Shown here one piece after another: positions 63,018-64,000 of a DNA stretch of 64,000 nucleotides. The notes under the pieces are model-generated. The model was not told the DNA's origin. It made no database searches and saw nothing but the letters and a program-made list of their open reading frames with translations. Numbering within the stretch: the stretch's first letter is position 1; every line of letters starts with the position of its first letter. The translations under genes were made by a program, and so were the position numbers. The stretch comes from Hyphomicrobiales bacterium (GTDB lineage: Bacteria; Pseudomonadota; Alphaproteobacteria; Rhizobiales; Methyloligellaceae): assembly GCA_021775525.1 (NCBI GenBank), contig JAJFHQ010000004.1, positions 1 through 64,000 on the forward strand, in the 5' to 3' direction.

Positions 63018-63226
63018 CGATGGTCTCCCGTAATTTTCTATTGGGCAGTATGGCGCATATGGCGCTCGGCACCACCATGATTCTCAAAATACCATGGTAA
63101 TGGTTAGCTTCAAACCGGGGCACTTTGGTGTCAATGAGCAATGGCGAACGCGGGAGCCATGGCCATTGTTTGTGCAGCCAAATTACGATACCCAGAGCGT
63201 CTTGTGAGTGGTGGACTGGTTGGGAA

Positions 63227-63811
63227 ATGTCTGACTCAGCACTGAATCTGCTTCTGGCCCGGCGCTCTGTCGTGGCCAACAAATTAGGGTCACCAGGTCC
63301 GGACGCGCAGCAATTGCGCCAGATGCTGACCGCGGCAGCTCGGGTGCCCGATCATAAAAAACTGGTGCCATGGCGTTTTATCCTGTTCGAGGGGGAGGCA
63401 CGCGCCGCGTTCGGCCATGTGCTTGCCGAAGCTTGCAAGGCAAATGAACCTGATGTCGGTGAAACGCGACTTGAGACGGAAGCCGGGCGCTTTTTGCGCG
63501 CCCCCGTAGTCGTTGCGGTGATTTCCTCTCTGGTCGAGAATCCGGGTGCACCTGAATGGGAGCAGGTTCTCTCTGCCGGAGCCGCCTGTCAAAACCTGCT
63601 GATCGCAGCCAATGCAGCTGGGTTCTCCGGCCAATGGATCACGGAGTGGTACGCATATGACACGCAGGTCTGTGCCGCACTTGGCCTCAAGGCGGGCGAG
63701 CGCGTGGCGGGGTTCGTATATATCGGAACCGCGCAGGAGAAGCCCGATGAGCGCGACCGGCCCAATCTCGATGAAATAACTCTTTCCTGGACCCCAGAAG
63801 GCAGGGGTTGA
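63227..63811 (+). CDS. Nitroreductase family protein
   Basis: This 194-residue flavoprotein has the FMN-binding pattern LLARRSVVANKLGSPGP, AARVPDHKKLVPWRFILFEGEAR and GAACQNLLIAANAAGFSGQWIT. Nitroreductases reduce nitro- and quinone-type compounds with NAD(P)H; the substrate is not visible. A frame is open from 63125, but the ATG at 63227 matches the family start. It is followed by a flavin reductase-like gene 40 bases later. Confidence 0.9.
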   Translation: MSDSALNLLLARRSVVANKLGSPGPDAQQLRQMLTAAARVPDHKKLVPWRFILFEGEARAAFGHVLAEACKANEPDVGETRLETEAGRFLRAPVVVAVISSLVENPGAPEWEQVLSAGAACQNLLIAANAAGFSGQWITEWYAYDTQVCAALGLKAGERVAGFVYIGTAQEKPDERDRPNLDEITLSWTPEGRG

Positions 63812-63851
63812 GCCAGTAGCCCGCGGGCTTTGAAAAATTGGAGATGACTTC

Positions 63852-64000
63852 GTGTTTTACGATACTGATGAGAACGCTCACGGCCTGAAGCATGACCCAT
63901 TCAAGGCTCTCGTGGCGCCTCGCCCGATTGGCTGGATTTCCTCTCTATCGCGCGATGGTATCGTCAATCTTGCGCCATACAGTTTCTTCAACGCGATCTC
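63852..64000 (+). CDS. Flavin reductase-like protein, C-terminal end cut by window edge
   Basis: The partial frame starts at GTG 63852 with GGAG upstream and reaches the window edge. It encodes HDPFKALVAPRPIGWISSLS, then NLAPYSFFNAI, the flavin-reductase-like domain start. It probably binds FMN; its role is unknown. Position after a nitroreductase suggests a shared flavin-related function. Confidence 0.82.
   Translation, partial: MFYDTDENAHGLKHDPFKALVAPRPIGWISSLSRDGIVNLAPYSFFNAI

Noticed and set aside
1-64000. CRISPR array, prophage, IS or integron
   Set aside because: No regularly spaced repeats, transposase or integrase motifs, or terminal inverted repeats were seen in any frame.

Overview
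The window looks like a chromosome segment of an alphaproteobacterium, most likely a Hyphomicrobiales-type (Rhizobiales) organism with moderate GC. The evidence is a MucR/Ros-type regulator, HdaA with an N-terminal clamp-binding motif, DUF3126 and DUF6949 small proteins, a two-domain malic enzyme, and the gene order purN-purM / DUF2066 / CDP-alcohol transferase / AI-2E / hdaA / ppk / ppx / rnd / aspS. I saw no phage, insertion sequence or CRISPR array. Gene density is high.

Layout. 1-4.2 kb: the 3' part of an ABC-F ATPase gene, ndk, a DinB-fold protein, and an EamA transporter divergent from an ArsR-type regulator with two near-palindromes between them. 4.3-9.2 kb: an operon of a molybdopterin oxidoreductase, a RidA-like protein and a D-2-hydroxyacid dehydrogenase, convergent with a cytochrome P450. 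9.4-25.8 kb: housekeeping genes (purine synthesis, phospholipid synthesis, replication control, polyphosphate, RNase D, aspS, malic enzyme, tRNA-Leu), interrupted by a PilZ protein, a small RRS-rich protein and a universal stress protein preceded by a perfect FNR/FixK box.

26.2-40.5 kb is the most coherent module: a sulfur-oxidation (Sox) locus. Reading leftward it runs soxV, soxX, Y, Z, A, B, C, D, W, then an alpha/beta hydrolase, a metallo-beta-lactamase-fold protein and a DUF302 protein. Reading rightward it runs soxS, soxR and a YeeE/YedE transporter. Two further YeeE/YedE paralogues flank it, giving three putative thiosulfate importers. Operator-like palindromes of the ATTC-N8-GAAT type lie at the soxS/soxV divergence, before soxX, before soxC, and upstream of the third YeeE gene. 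SoxR has two cysteines with the spacing of the persulfide sensor SqrR. The picture is thiosulfate import, periplasmic oxidation by SoxXA-YZ-B-CD, thiol reduction by SoxV/S/W, and persulfide-controlled expression. SoxD has only one haem motif.

40.8-43.1 kb holds the best candidate for something undescribed: an AraC regulator, a 2-oxoglutarate/Fe(II) oxygenase of the HalD/BesD radical-halogenase type that carries Asp where the halogenases carry Gly, and a LysE-type exporter, all on one strand. This suggests free amino acid hydroxylation followed by export.

43.3-64 kb: a hypothetical gene, mucR-like gene, lipoprotein, FAD monooxygenase, zinc-finger protein, hydrolase, enoyl-CoA hydratase, cysE, gamma-carbonic anhydrase, a LapG-like cysteine peptidase next to a tandem PilZ protein, a PAS protein, rhomboid protease, CBS protein, patatin, hisI, folE, an IscU-like scaffold, an ornithine cyclodeaminase-like protein, yidD, thrS, a von Willebrand A protein, a nitroreductase and the start of a flavin reductase-like gene. 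All functions are read from sequence motifs and memory of families; no search was run.
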